Source of the DNA: CSP1-4 sp036559965
GTDB lineage: Bacteria > Chloroflexota > Limnocylindria > Limnocylindrales > CSP1-4
Assembly (NCBI GenBank): GCA_036559965.1
Contig: DATBSD010000041.1
Span: forward strand, 1-12,242
Reading direction: 5' to 3'
Length of the DNA stretch: 12,242 nt
The notes under the pieces are model-generated. The model worked only from the letters and a program-made list of their open reading frames with translations. It did not search any database and was not told the origin of the DNA. The position numbers were made by a program, and so were the translations under genes. Shown piece after piece: positions 1 through 7,196 of the stretch (positions are counted from its first letter, which is position 1; the number at the start of each line of letters is the position of its first letter).

Positions 1-264
1 GAGGCCCCCGAAGAGGAGCTCCCGGGGCTGTTCGTGCCCTTCCTCGACGCGACGAGCGGCCACGAGACGTATGGCGCCGGTCGCTACCTCGACCTGGAAC
101 CGGAGGATGACGGCACCTACACCCTCGACTTCAACCTCGCCTATCACCCGTCGTGCGTCTACGACGTGCGTTTCTCGTGTCCGCTGACGCCGGCCGAGAA
201 CCGCCTGCCGGTCCGGATCGAGGCCGGCGAGCGGCTGCCCGCGGGATACGACGAGGGCCACTGA
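1..264 (+). CDS. DUF1684 family protein, C-terminal fragment (5' end outside window)
   Basis: The frame is open from the first base and ends at TGA 262-264, so only the last 87 codons are present. A GTG at 34 could be read as a start but lies inside the conserved domain, so the gene almost certainly begins upstream of the window. The visible part carries the C-terminal signature I associate with DUF1684: an F-x-D-x-T-S-G-x-x-T-Y-G-x-G-R-Y-L block, then LDFN-x-AY-x-P-S-C-x-Y, then CPL-x-P-x-EN-x-L, ending in a basic-acidic tail with an AGERLP motif. The family is widespread and its biochemical function is not established, so none is assigned. It is convergent with the FAD oxidoreductase gene that ends at 481 and so is not part of that operon. 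The family call is fairly sure; the function is unknown. Confidence 0.8.
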   Translation, partial: EAPEEELPGLFVPFLDATSGHETYGAGRYLDLEPEDDGTYTLDFNLAYHPSCVYDVRFSCPLTPAENRLPVRIEAGERLPAGYDEGH

Positions 265-326
265 CCCGTCCTGGGCCCGTCCCCGGCCGGTATCCGGAGC
301 TAGGCGTCCTCGGCAGGCCTGGTTGT

Positions 327-425
327 CGAACCATTTCGAGCAAGCGAAACCATCTGGCGCGGGCGAACGGGACACGACGCAGGCGTTCCACCCGGCAAGT
401 CGTTTCGCTTGCTTGGAACCATCTG
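327..425. repeat. Intergenic composite repeat: 12-bp inverted pair plus 9-bp direct pair
   Basis: In the 216-bp gap between two convergent genes, agcaagcgaaac (339-350) recurs as its exact reverse complement gtttcgcttgct (402-413). The 9-mer aaccatctg occurs directly at 348-356 and 417-425, and gaaccat occurs at 328-334 and 416-422. A smaller stem, tttcg/cgaaa (334-338 with 345-349), sits inside the left unit. The block is visibly less GC-rich than its surroundings. It could be a REP/MITE-like element or a bidirectional transcription-end structure serving both convergent genes. There is no T tract, so a classical intrinsic terminator is not supported. The rest of the gap (265-326 and 426-480) shows nothing I can name. 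Confidence 0.55.
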
Positions 426-480
426 AAAGACGGCGCGCTGGGCGGGCCGATCTCCGTCCAAGAACAGGCATAGGCCGGTC

Positions 481-2190
481 CTACGCGGACCTCGGCCGAG
501 AAGCCGCCCGGTCCTTGAGGATCCGCTGCGCCGCCAGCTTGCCGGGCGCGCCCATGACGCAGCCGCCGGGATGCGTCCCGGACCCGCACTGGTAGTAGCC
601 GTCGATCGGCGTCGCGTACTGGCTCCAGCCGGGTGCTGGCCGGAAGAAGTACATCTGGGGCGCCAGGAATTCGCCGGCGAAGATGTTCCCCTCGGACAGG
701 CCGACCATCCGCTCGATGTCGAGCGGTGTCCGGATCTCGCGCTGGAGCACGAGGTCCCCAAAGCCCGGGAAGAATGACTCGAGCGTCGCCTGGACGGTGT
801 CGCCCAGCCCCTCCTTCTCGGTGTCCCAGTCGCTCCCACGCAGGTGGTATGGGGCGTACTGGACGAAGCAGCTCATGACCGCCTTGCCGGGCGGCGCCAT
901 GTCCGGATCGACCATCGACTGGACGGCGCAATCGAGGTACGGCCGCTTCGAGAACCAGCCGTACTTGCCGTCGTCGAAGGCCCGCTCCAGGTACTCCATC
1001 GACGGCCCGATGTTGGTGAACCCGCGGTACTGGTCGGTCCGGTCTCCCAGGGCCGGGTAGCGGGGCGGCGCGTCGAGCGCGAAGTTGACCTTCGCGGACG
1101 TGCCCTGGAACCGGAAGCGCTCAATCGTCTCGACGAGGTCGGTCGGCAGCTCGCGCGGCTCGACCAGCTCGAGGAACGTCCGTCGCGGGTCCAGCGCGGA
1201 CACGACGACCGGGGCGTGGAATTCCGTCCCATCCGACAGCGCCACGCCGGTCGCCCGGCCGTTCTTGGTGATGACCCGGTCGACCGCGGAATCCAGGCGG
1301 ATCTCGGCGCCGAACGCCGTGGCGGCCCGGGCGAGGACCCGGGTGAACCCGCCGTTGCCGCCCTTGTGGAACGACCACGCGCCGAACTCGCCGTCGTGCT
1401 CGCCGAGCAGGTGGTAGAGCAGGACCAGCCCGGACCCCTGCGAATACGGCCCGACCTTGGTGCCGATGATCGCGGAGGAGGCCAGATACCCCTTCAGGAT
1501 GTCCGACTCGAAGTAGTCGTCCAGGAAGTCGGCTGCCGAGCCGGTCAACAGCCGGACCGCGTCATGAAGCACCTTGCGGTCCATGCGCCGAAAGCGGTTG
1601 CCCAGGGCGGCCAGCGCGATGAGCTCCTCGGGGTCGTCGCTGAAGATGTCCGGCGGGACCTGGTCGAGGAGGGGCTTGAGCGCTCGCAACACCTGGTTGA
1701 CGTCGTGGTTGAACGCGTCATACGCGTCGGCGTCGTGGGGGCTGTGACGGGCGATCTCCTTGAGGTTCTCACCGTGATCCTGGCCCAGGAGCAGGTAGTC
1801 GCCGTTCTCCATGGGGCAGAACGTCGTGGGCATGAGGATGGGCATGAAACCGTGCTTGACGAGCTCCAGGTCCTGGACGATGTCGGGCCGGATGAGGCTC
1901 AGGGCGTAGGAGAAGGTCGTGAACCAGAAGCCCGGTCGGAGCTCCTCGGTGATGGCCGCGCCGCCGACGAGGTGGCGGCGCTCGAGCACGAGCGTCTTGA
2001 GCCCGGCCTTGGCCAGGTAGGCGCCGTTGGTCAAGCCGTTGTGGCCGGCACCGATGACGATGGCGTCGTAGCGTCGATCGACCCGTCCGCCGGAGCGTCC
2101 GGCGGCGCCCGACGACGACCGCCGCGCGGAACCCTTGGCGGCGGCCGGCGCCGCACGCCGGGACTTGGCTGGCGACGTGGTCTTGGGCAT
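481..2190 (-). CDS. PYROXD2/CrtI-like FAD-dependent oxidoreductase
   Basis: This 569-residue flavoprotein belongs to the phytoene-desaturase-related NAD(P)/FAD oxidoreductases (COG1233). An N-terminal Rossmann FAD motif is at residues 45-63 (VIGAGHNGLTNGAYLAKAG), an acidic residue E70 ends the second strand, and a GG motif follows at 76-77. The family's C-terminal FAD-contact block is at about 533-558 (CGSGTHPGGCVMGAPG within it). The middle of the protein resembles PYROXD2 more than true carotenoid desaturases, and no carotenoid genes are nearby. Residues 1-40 are a Lys/Arg/Ala/Ser-rich, probably disordered extension before the fold. ATG 2190 follows the upstream stop by one base (TGA-C-ATG) and has an AAGGA-type ribosome site at 2204-2200, so it is the last gene of a coupled operon. 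The expected reaction is FAD-dependent dehydrogenation of an organic substrate that cannot be named. Fold confidence is high; substrate unknown. Confidence 0.85.
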   Translation of the reverse strand: MPKTTSPAKSRRAAPAAAKGSARRSSSGAAGRSGGRVDRRYDAIVIGAGHNGLTNGAYLAKAGLKTLVLERRHLVGGAAITEELRPGFWFTTFSYALSLIRPDIVQDLELVKHGFMPILMPTTFCPMENGDYLLLGQDHGENLKEIARHSPHDADAYDAFNHDVNQVLRALKPLLDQVPPDIFSDDPEELIALAALGNRFRRMDRKVLHDAVRLLTGSAADFLDDYFESDILKGYLASSAIIGTKVGPYSQGSGLVLLYHLLGEHDGEFGAWSFHKGGNGGFTRVLARAATAFGAEIRLDSAVDRVITKNGRATGVALSDGTEFHAPVVVSALDPRRTFLELVEPRELPTDLVETIERFRFQGTSAKVNFALDAPPRYPALGDRTDQYRGFTNIGPSMEYLERAFDDGKYGWFSKRPYLDCAVQSMVDPDMAPPGKAVMSCFVQYAPYHLRGSDWDTEKEGLGDTVQATLESFFPGFGDLVLQREIRTPLDIERMVGLSEGNIFAGEFLAPQMYFFRPAPGWSQYATPIDGYYQCGSGTHPGGCVMGAPGKLAAQRILKDRAASRPRSA

Positions 2191-2191
2191 G

Positions 2192-3391
2192 TCAGGCCGT
2201 CCTTCGCTCGGGGTTGTAGAGGGGCAGGCGGGTGACGTGGGCGTCGAAGTACTCGTAGCGGTGGTTGACCGCCAGCTCGAGCTTGACGCGTGAGCTGGGT
2301 GCCTGTCGATCGATGGGCACGCGGGCCAGCGCGATGTGGCGCTGGAGGATGGGCGAGTACATCTGGCTCGTCGCGTAGCCGAGCTGCTCCAGGTCGTCGT
2401 CGTAGATGTAGTACTCGTCCTGGATCGGCGTGTGGTCCTTGGGTGGGATGAGCCCGGCGGCGTCGTAGATGCGGTCGTAGTCGCGCCAGTCGACGACCAG
2501 ACCGGTCAGCCGCCAGCGCGACGACCCCGTGGCCAGCTCGCGGCGGATGGCGTCGCGCCCGATGAACGGGCGATCGTCGGTCTCGAGGCCACGCAGCATC
2601 CAACCCATGCCCAGCTCGGTCGGCGTCGTGCGATCGGCGTCGGTCCAGGCGTAGCGGCTGGAGTGGAAGTCGACGTCGAGCAGGACGAGACCGGCTTCGA
2701 TGCGCGCCATGTACAGCGCGGTCATGCCGATGGGGATGATGTGGTGACCCTTACCGGCCGTCCAGATGGCGTCGAAGACCCGCAGCGCGTCGGCGGCCGG
2801 GACCCAGATCTCGAAGCCCAGGTCGCCCGTGAATCCGGTCCGTGAGATGTGCACCGGGACCTTGGCGATGGTCGTCGCGACGATGCCGAAGTAGGGCAGG
2901 CCGACGACCGCCGGCGTGACGCTGGCGATGAGATCGCGCGAGCGTGGACCCTGGACAGCCAGCACTGCCCAGCGATCGGAGACGTCTTCGATGCCCACGT
3001 CGAGTCGACCCGTGAGCCCGTCGAGCCAGGCCAGGTTCGGCTCTGCCGTCGTGAGCACGAAGTCGTCCGCGGCGTGACGCAGGATGACGCCGTCCTCGAC
3101 GATGTAGCCGCGGTCGTCGCACCAGAGCGTGTACTGGGCGTGGCCGGGCGGGCAGGTCCGGATGTCGCGGGTCAGGACGCCGGCCAGGAAGCGTTCGGCG
3201 TCGGGGCCCGAGATGCGGTACTTGTAGAGCGGCGACGTGTCGAACAACCCGGCGCTGTCCCGGATGGCCACGTACTCGAACTTCTCGGACATCTGGTAGC
3301 GCGTCGCCGTCAGGTGGTTCGACCAGTGCTCCCAGAGGCCGGTCTCGTTGAGCTTGCTGAGGCGCTCGTGGAAGGGCGTCGTGCGGATCAT
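2192..3391 (-). CDS. Stand-alone GcvT-like aminomethyltransferase / folate-dependent enzyme
   Basis: This 399-residue protein has the GcvT fold: a folate-binding GCV_T domain over roughly residues 35-290 and a GCV_T_C barrel to the end. Recognisable blocks are GLFDTSPLYKYRISGPDAERF (about 48-68), YIVEDGVI (96-103, in the position of the acidic pair of T-protein near the folate), RTGFTGDLGFEIW (184-196), ARIEAG (229-234) and PTELGMGWML (257-266). Related proteins move a one-carbon unit from a methylated amine or sulfur donor to tetrahydrofolate (T-protein, sarcosine and dimethylglycine dehydrogenase domains, DmdA). No GcvP, GcvH or GcvPB-type partner is present, so glycine cleavage is not indicated. 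I chose ATG 3391: it overlaps the upstream TGA (ATGA, 3391-3388), has GGAAGG at 3408-3403, and matches the family N-terminus. A longer frame to 3526 only adds Arg-rich out-of-frame shadow sequence. Confidence 0.85.
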   Translation of the reverse strand: MIRTTPFHERLSKLNETGLWEHWSNHLTATRYQMSEKFEYVAIRDSAGLFDTSPLYKYRISGPDAERFLAGVLTRDIRTCPPGHAQYTLWCDDRGYIVEDGVILRHAADDFVLTTAEPNLAWLDGLTGRLDVGIEDVSDRWAVLAVQGPRSRDLIASVTPAVVGLPYFGIVATTIAKVPVHISRTGFTGDLGFEIWVPAADALRVFDAIWTAGKGHHIIPIGMTALYMARIEAGLVLLDVDFHSSRYAWTDADRTTPTELGMGWMLRGLETDDRPFIGRDAIRRELATGSSRWRLTGLVVDWRDYDRIYDAAGLIPPKDHTPIQDEYYIYDDDLEQLGYATSQMYSPILQRHIALARVPIDRQAPSSRVKLELAVNHRYEYFDAHVTRLPLYNPERRTA

Positions 3392-4758
3392 GCGCTGGGA
3401 CGCCTTCCGGCTGCGCGGTCGCTCGTCGCGCCGCGTTCGTCGAGCGCAGCGCCGAGCGCCGACTCGAAGGTCGTCACGACCGTGTCGATGATGTCGGTCG
3501 AGGCATGCGCCTCGGACAGGAACCACGGCTCGCGGAAGTCGGGTTCGGGCATCACGCCGCGCTCGATCATGGCCTTCGCCACGGTGTCGTAGAGATCGTG
3601 GTCCATGGCCGCCCAGGCGCGGTAGTCGGGCGGCATCGCGTCGCCGAAGATGATGCCGAACATGGCCGGCACGCCGGTGAAGACGTGAGCCAGGCCGCGC
3701 TCGTTGAGCACCTCGTGGACGCCGGCCTGGATGCGCCGCCCCGTGGCGTCGATGGTCGCCAGCGCGTCGGTGTCGCGGATGATGCTCAAGGTCTTCGACG
3801 CGGCCGCGGCAGCGACCCGGTTGCCGGCGTAGGTGCCGCCGTGGCTGACGTGGTCGGGGAGCACGTTCATCACGTCGCGCCGGCCGCCGAAGGCCGCGAC
3901 CGGGTAGCCGTTGCCGCAGGCCTTGGCATAGGTCGCGAGGTCGGGCGTCACGCCGAACAGCTCGGCGGCGCCGCCGCGGGCGACGCGGAAGCCGGTCTTG
4001 ACCTCGTCGAAGATGAGCAGCGCGCCGAACTCGCGCGTCAGCTCGCGCACGCCCTCGAGGAAGCCCGGCTGCGGAAGGATGGCGCTGGCGTTGCCCATGA
4101 TGGGCTCGACGATGACGGCCGCGATGGTCGGCCCGTGGCGCTCGAATGTTCGCCGCAGCGCGCCGAGGTCGTTGTAGGGACAGGGGATGATGGTCTCGGC
4201 CACGGCCCGCGGGATGCCTCGGCCGTCGGCCACCGGCGTCGGCGCGTCTCGATCGCCGAACTCGCTCGTGTCGTCGGGCAGGACGCTGATGAGCGCGTAG
4301 TCGTGGACGCCGTGGTACTGGCCCTCGAACTTGACGATCCGGTCGCGCCCAGTGAAGCCGCGCGCGACGCGCATCGCGTGCATCGTCGCCTCGGTCCCGG
4401 AGACGGTCAGCCGGGCCATGTCGCAGAAGGTCATCTCGGTGATCAGCTCGCAGGCCGCGACCTCGTCCTCGCTCGTGAGGCTGAAGCTGACGCCCTCGCG
4501 CAGCCGACTGATGACGTGCTCGTCGACGCGATCGTCGGCGTGACCCAGGATGGCCGGTCCGTAGCCCATCCGGAGGTCGATGTAGGCGTTGCCGTCGAGG
4601 TCCCAGATGCGGGCGCCCTTGCCGCGCGCGACGTAGACGGTCTCGTCGCCCCAGATCCGGAAGTTGGAGTTCGTGCCGCCGGGCATGATCCGGAGTGCGC
4701 GACGCCGCACGGCGTCCTGTCGGTCGCGGACGCGCTGGGCGGTCGGATCTGCCTGCAC
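3388..4758 (-). CDS. HemL-like class III PLP aminotransferase (GTG start)
   Basis: This is a 456-residue fold-type I, class III PLP enzyme closest in look to glutamate-1-semialdehyde 2,1-aminomutase (HemL). The N-terminal block with PGGTNSNFR (26-34) is HemL-like. Other landmarks are SGTEATMHAMRVAR (120-133, phosphate-binding region), YHG (148-150), E218 in VEPIMGN, D251 in IFDEVKTGFR (the pyridine-nitrogen Asp), the Schiff-base lysine K279 in YAKACGNGYPVAAFGG, and GGTYAGN (307-313). No haem-biosynthesis genes are nearby, and the setting with GcvT-like and flavin enzymes suggests a catabolic aminotransferase or aminomutase. The GTG at 4758 is chosen because AGGAGA lies 7 nt upstream (4771-4766) and the family sequence starts right after it. 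The frame stays open to 5751, but that part overlaps the upstream gene and is Arg-rich shadow. The gene follows that upstream gene by 35 bp and overlaps the GcvT-like gene by 4 bp. Confidence 0.87.
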   Translation of the reverse strand: MQADPTAQRVRDRQDAVRRRALRIMPGGTNSNFRIWGDETVYVARGKGARIWDLDGNAYIDLRMGYGPAILGHADDRVDEHVISRLREGVSFSLTSEDEVAACELITEMTFCDMARLTVSGTEATMHAMRVARGFTGRDRIVKFEGQYHGVHDYALISVLPDDTSEFGDRDAPTPVADGRGIPRAVAETIIPCPYNDLGALRRTFERHGPTIAAVIVEPIMGNASAILPQPGFLEGVRELTREFGALLIFDEVKTGFRVARGGAAELFGVTPDLATYAKACGNGYPVAAFGGRRDVMNVLPDHVSHGGTYAGNRVAAAAASKTLSIIRDTDALATIDATGRRIQAGVHEVLNERGLAHVFTGVPAMFGIIFGDAMPPDYRAWAAMDHDLYDTVAKAMIERGVMPEPDFREPWFLSEAHASTDIIDTVVTTFESALGAALDERGATSDRAAGRRPSA

Positions 4759-4765
4759 GGCGATG

Positions 4766-4771
4766 TCTCCT
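4766..4771 (-). promoter_or_regulatory. Ribosome binding site AGGAGA fixing the GTG start
   Basis: On the minus strand AGGAGA stands 7 nt before GTG 4758-4756. It separates the true aminotransferase start from the roughly 330-codon in-frame upward extension, which has no family similarity and runs antisense-phase through the Ser-Pro protein gene. Confidence 0.75.
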
Positions 4772-4793
4772 GTGTCGCGGTCGGACGGTCGGG

Positions 4794-5609
4794 TCAGGGG
4801 GCGGCGATGGTCGACTGCGAGGCCATCAGATCGACGACCTGCTTGTCCGTCGTGTAGGCGTCGCCGGCCAGGCCCTGGGTCACGAACAGGACGCTGCCCC
4901 CGGCGCCTCGATCGACGAGGTAGAAGTACCGCAGCGTGCCCGACGGATACGTCGCTGAGCCGACCCACGACGCCTCGACCTTGGTCGCCGGCAGGCCGGA
5001 GACCGTCGCGTCGGCCTCTGAGCCGACCTTCCACTTGGCGGGGTCGGTCAGCGCGGCGAGGGCGTCCTGGTAGGGCGTCTCGTCGGCGAGCACCGCGACC
5101 GGGGCGTCGGGCACCGTCTGGTCGGGATCGATGACGATGGGCGACGCGTCGAAGAAGCTGCACGCATACTGCGGCGGCTCGTCGACGGTGTACCAGTCCT
5201 TGGGGTAGACGACGGTCACCCCGGTGTCGGGCTGAGGGCAGGAGGCCGTCTGGCCCGGTGCCTCGGTCGGGGCCGTCGTCGGGCCTGTCGTCGGTGCCGT
5301 CGTCGGGCTGGCGCTCGGTCCGGAGGTCGGCTCGGCCGACCCCGATGCGCTGGCGCTCGGCGAGGGACTCGGACTGGGCGAGGCGGACGGGCTCGGGCTG
5401 GGGCTCGGCGAGGGGCTGGGCGATGCGCTGGCGGTCGGCACGACCGTCGGCGACGCCGTCGGTGGGATCTCGCCGGGATTGACGAAGGCGCGGAAGAGCA
5501 GCGCCGCGACGAGGACCACGCCGGCGATGGCGGCGACGAGCAGCCACACCGAGGAGCTCGATGCGCCGCTCGGCGGGACGGCCGCGGGGGGTGGCGCCGG
5601 GTCGGTCAT
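4794..5609 (-). CDS. Single-pass membrane protein with Ser-Pro linker and extracytoplasmic domain
   Basis: The 271-residue product has four parts. A short Pro/Ala/Ser-rich cytoplasmic tail (1-20) is followed by one transmembrane helix (about 21-39) ending in R40. A Ser/Pro/Thr/Ala linker of about 70 residues (50-120) includes a run of SP dipeptides. A compact C-terminal domain (about 124-271) contains Cys124 and Cys150, which could form a disulfide outside the membrane, and a YPKDWY motif. The C-terminal domain loosely recalls the small PsbP/Mog1-like extracytoplasmic domains common in high-GC bacteria, but I cannot name the family with confidence. The helix lacks a Cys lipobox, so it is an anchor rather than a lipoprotein signal. 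It is the first gene of the minus-strand operon, with a weak GAGGG site (5625-5621) 11 nt before ATG 5609. A sensing or solute-contact role at the cell surface is only inference. Confidence 0.75.
   Translation of the reverse strand: MTDPAPPPAAVPPSGASSSSVWLLVAAIAGVVLVAALLFRAFVNPGEIPPTASPTVVPTASASPSPSPSPSPSPSASPSPSPSPSASASGSAEPTSGPSASPTTAPTTGPTTAPTEAPGQTASCPQPDTGVTVVYPKDWYTVDEPPQYACSFFDASPIVIDPDQTVPDAPVAVLADETPYQDALAALTDPAKWKVGSEADATVSGLPATKVEASWVGSATYPSGTLRYFYLVDRGAGGSVLFVTQGLAGDAYTTDKQVVDLMASQSTIAAP
5340..5432 (-). repeat. Low-complexity Ser-Pro coding repeat
   Basis: This stretch codes residues 60-90 of the membrane-anchored protein, mostly alternating Ser and Pro with a few Ala. The DNA is a degenerate repeat of ctcggc/gaggggctggg units. 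Such tracts form extended linkers, and their DNA is prone to length change by slippage between strains. Confidence 0.75.
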
Positions 5610-5720
5610 CGCTCGATGGTCCCTCGGTCGGTGGCATGGCGAGAGCCTCGCGCTGCCGTCGTCGGGTGCGACCGCGCGTGGGACGTGGGTGCCGGACGGC
5701 GTTGCCGGGCGTCCAGCCCG

Positions 5721-5751
5721 AGGGTACCAGAGCGGATGCCGCGTGCGACAA
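5721..5751 (-). promoter_or_regulatory. Candidate promoter for the minus-strand operon
   Basis: Read on the minus strand, TTGTCG (5751-5746) and TACCCT (5726-5721) resemble sigma-70 -35 and -10 boxes with a 19-bp spacer. They lie about 110 bp before ATG 5609. A small hairpin (cgggc/gcccg, 5706-5720, 5-nt loop) would fall at or just after the predicted start of the transcript. The match is weak and the spacer long, so this is a suggestion only. Confidence 0.3.
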
Positions 5752-5780
5752 TCGCCGCCGTCAGGCCGAGCCGTGAGGAG
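5747..5780 (+). promoter_or_regulatory. Candidate -10 box and ribosome site for the plus-strand aminotransferase
   Basis: GACAAT at 5747-5752 is a fair -10 match, and GAGGAG at 5775-5780 lies 5 nt before ATG 5786. No good -35 box precedes it. The -10 candidate overlaps the -35 candidate of the minus-strand operon, so the two directions would share one control region. The ribosome site is firm; the promoter is tentative. Confidence 0.4.
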
Positions 5781-5785
5781 ACCCG

Positions 5786-7141
5786 ATGGCCGTCACCCAG
5801 CCTCCTACCAGCGCCCCGTCGAGCGGGACCATGTCGTCGGCCGAGATGGTTCGCCTGGCTCGCGAGCACACGTTCTTCTCCTGGTCGGTCCAGGGCCAGC
5901 TCGACCCCATCGCCATCGACCGCGCCGAGGGCGTCTACCTCTACACGCCCGAGGGTCAGCGCATCCTGGACTTCAACAGCCAGCTCATGAGCGTCAACAT
6001 CGGGCACGGCGACCGGCGCGTGATCGACGCCATCACCGCCCAGGCGACGAAGCTGCAGTACGTCCAGCCCGCCTTCGTGACCGAGTCGCGGGCGCGATTG
6101 GGCGCCAAGCTGGCATCGATCCTGCCGGGTGACCTGGACAAGGTCTTCTTCACGCTCGGTGGCGCCGAGGCTATCGAGAACGCCATCAAGCTCGCCCGCC
6201 ACTACACCGGCCGGACGAAGATCCTGTCGCGCTACCGCTCGTACCACGGCGCCACGCTGGGCGCGATGACGCTGACCGGCGACCCGCGCCGCTGGGCCAA
6301 TGAGCCCGGTCTGGTGGGCGTCGTCCGCTACCCCGACACGCATCGCTGGGGCGAGGCCGAGCCGCGGCCGGCGGCCGAGTCGCTCCAGGGCCTCGAGGAT
6401 GTCATCCGCTACGAGGGCGCGCACACGATCGCGGCCGTCTTCCTGGAGACGATCGTGGGCACGAACGGCATCCTCATCCCGCCCGACGGCTACATCCAAG
6501 GCGTGCGCGAGATGTGCGACCGGCACGAGATCCTGATGGTCGCCGACGAGGTCATGGCCGGCTTCGGGCGGACCGGCAAGATGTTCGCCATCGAGCATTG
6601 GGACACCGTGCCCGACCTGATGACGATGGCCAAGGGCCTGACCTCGTCGTACCTGCCGCTCGGCGCCGTGGCCATGCGCCGCCACGTGGCCGAGGCGTTC
6701 GAGTCGAAGATGTTCTTCGGAGGCCTGACCTACTCGTCGCATGCCGTGTCATGCGCGGCCGCCCTGGCGACCATCGCGGTCTACGAGGAGGACGGGCTCG
6801 TCGAGCATGCCGCGCGGATGGGTGAGGTCATGCGCCGACACCACGAGGACCTGCTCGATCGGCATCCGAGCGTCGGCGCCGTACGCAACCTTGGCCTCTT
6901 CGGCATCCTCGACCTCGTCCGGTCCCGGGACCCGTTCGTGCCCATGACGCCGTTCAACGGCTCGTCCGACGAGATGAAGGCCGTCGGCAAGTACCTCCGG
7001 GAGCACGGGCTGTACACGATGATCGCCAACAACTCGATCCACACCAACCCGCCACTGCCGATCACCGAGGAGCAGCTGGCCGAGGGCTTCGCGATCATCG
7101 ACGCGGCCCTCGACATCGCCGACCAGGCCGTCACCGGCTAG
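5786..7141 (+). CDS. Class III PLP aminotransferase, taurine/beta-alanine:pyruvate type
   Basis: The 451-residue product is a complete fold-type I class III aminotransferase (COG0160/COG0161 range). Landmarks are EHTFFSWSVQG (28-37), the LDFNSQLMSVNIGHGD block (61-76), GGAEAIENAIKLARHYTGR (125-143, cofactor phosphate region), RSYHGAT (151-157), E221 in FLETIVGTNG, D254 in ADEVMAGFGRTG, the Schiff-base lysine K283 in MAKGLTSSYLPLGAV, and GGLTYSSH (312-319). It resembles proteins often labelled taurine-pyruvate or omega-amino acid:pyruvate aminotransferase, which move a terminal amino group to pyruvate or another oxo acid. The true amino donor cannot be read from sequence. It belongs to a different subfamily from the HemL-like enzyme encoded divergently across the 176-bp region. 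GAGGAG 5 nt upstream supports ATG 5786 over the internal Met16. Confidence 0.87.
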   Translation: MAVTQPPTSAPSSGTMSSAEMVRLAREHTFFSWSVQGQLDPIAIDRAEGVYLYTPEGQRILDFNSQLMSVNIGHGDRRVIDAITAQATKLQYVQPAFVTESRARLGAKLASILPGDLDKVFFTLGGAEAIENAIKLARHYTGRTKILSRYRSYHGATLGAMTLTGDPRRWANEPGLVGVVRYPDTHRWGEAEPRPAAESLQGLEDVIRYEGAHTIAAVFLETIVGTNGILIPPDGYIQGVREMCDRHEILMVADEVMAGFGRTGKMFAIEHWDTVPDLMTMAKGLTSSYLPLGAVAMRRHVAEAFESKMFFGGLTYSSHAVSCAAALATIAVYEEDGLVEHAARMGEVMRRHHEDLLDRHPSVGAVRNLGLFGILDLVRSRDPFVPMTPFNGSSDEMKAVGKYLREHGLYTMIANNSIHTNPPLPITEEQLAEGFAIIDAALDIADQAVTG

Positions 7142-7174
7142 CGGCCGCACGAAGCGGCGGGGCGCTCGCACGGT

Positions 7175-7196
7175 GCGGGCGGTCCGAAGCGCCCGC
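7175..7196 (+). terminator. Possible stem-loop after the aminotransferase gene
   Basis: gcgggcg (7175-7181) pairs perfectly with cgcccgc (7190-7196) around an 8-nt loop, beginning 34 nt after the stop codon. No T run follows, so it is not a classical intrinsic terminator. It may still mark the transcript end or protect it. Confidence 0.3.

Noticed and set aside
327..425. CRISPR array or tRNA in the first intergenic gap
   Set aside because: There are only two partly matching units in opposite orientation with no regular spacers, and no cloverleaf with T-loop or acceptor pairing can be drawn.
844..2235. 463-codon open frame on the plus strand opposite the FAD oxidoreductase gene
   Set aside because: It is the GC-rich antisense shadow: highly charged Arg/Glu/Val/Gly-rich product, no domain motif, no ribosome site. 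The minus-strand gene has clear family motifs along its whole length.
481..4758. Carotenoid, haem-synthesis or glycine-cleavage operon
   Set aside because: Each enzyme superficially suggests one of these pathways, but none of the partner genes of any of the three pathways is in the window.
3505..4857. 450-codon plus-strand open frame opposite the HemL-like aminotransferase
   Set aside because: Low-complexity Val/Gly/Asp/Arg product without motifs, fully explained by codon bias of the minus-strand gene.
5340..5432. Tandem-repeat element as mobile DNA
   Set aside because: The repeat is in frame and encodes a Ser-Pro linker typical of extracytoplasmic proteins, so it is a coding low-complexity tract.
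4759..5751. In-frame upward extension of the HemL-like gene to a 787-residue protein
   Set aside because: The added part is Arg-rich, lies in another frame over the Ser-Pro protein gene, and a good ribosome site precedes GTG 4758 where family similarity begins.
5606..6742. 378-codon minus-strand open frame across the second aminotransferase
   Set aside because: Antisense shadow of a gene with all PLP motifs; it also spans the divergent control region and shows no domain.
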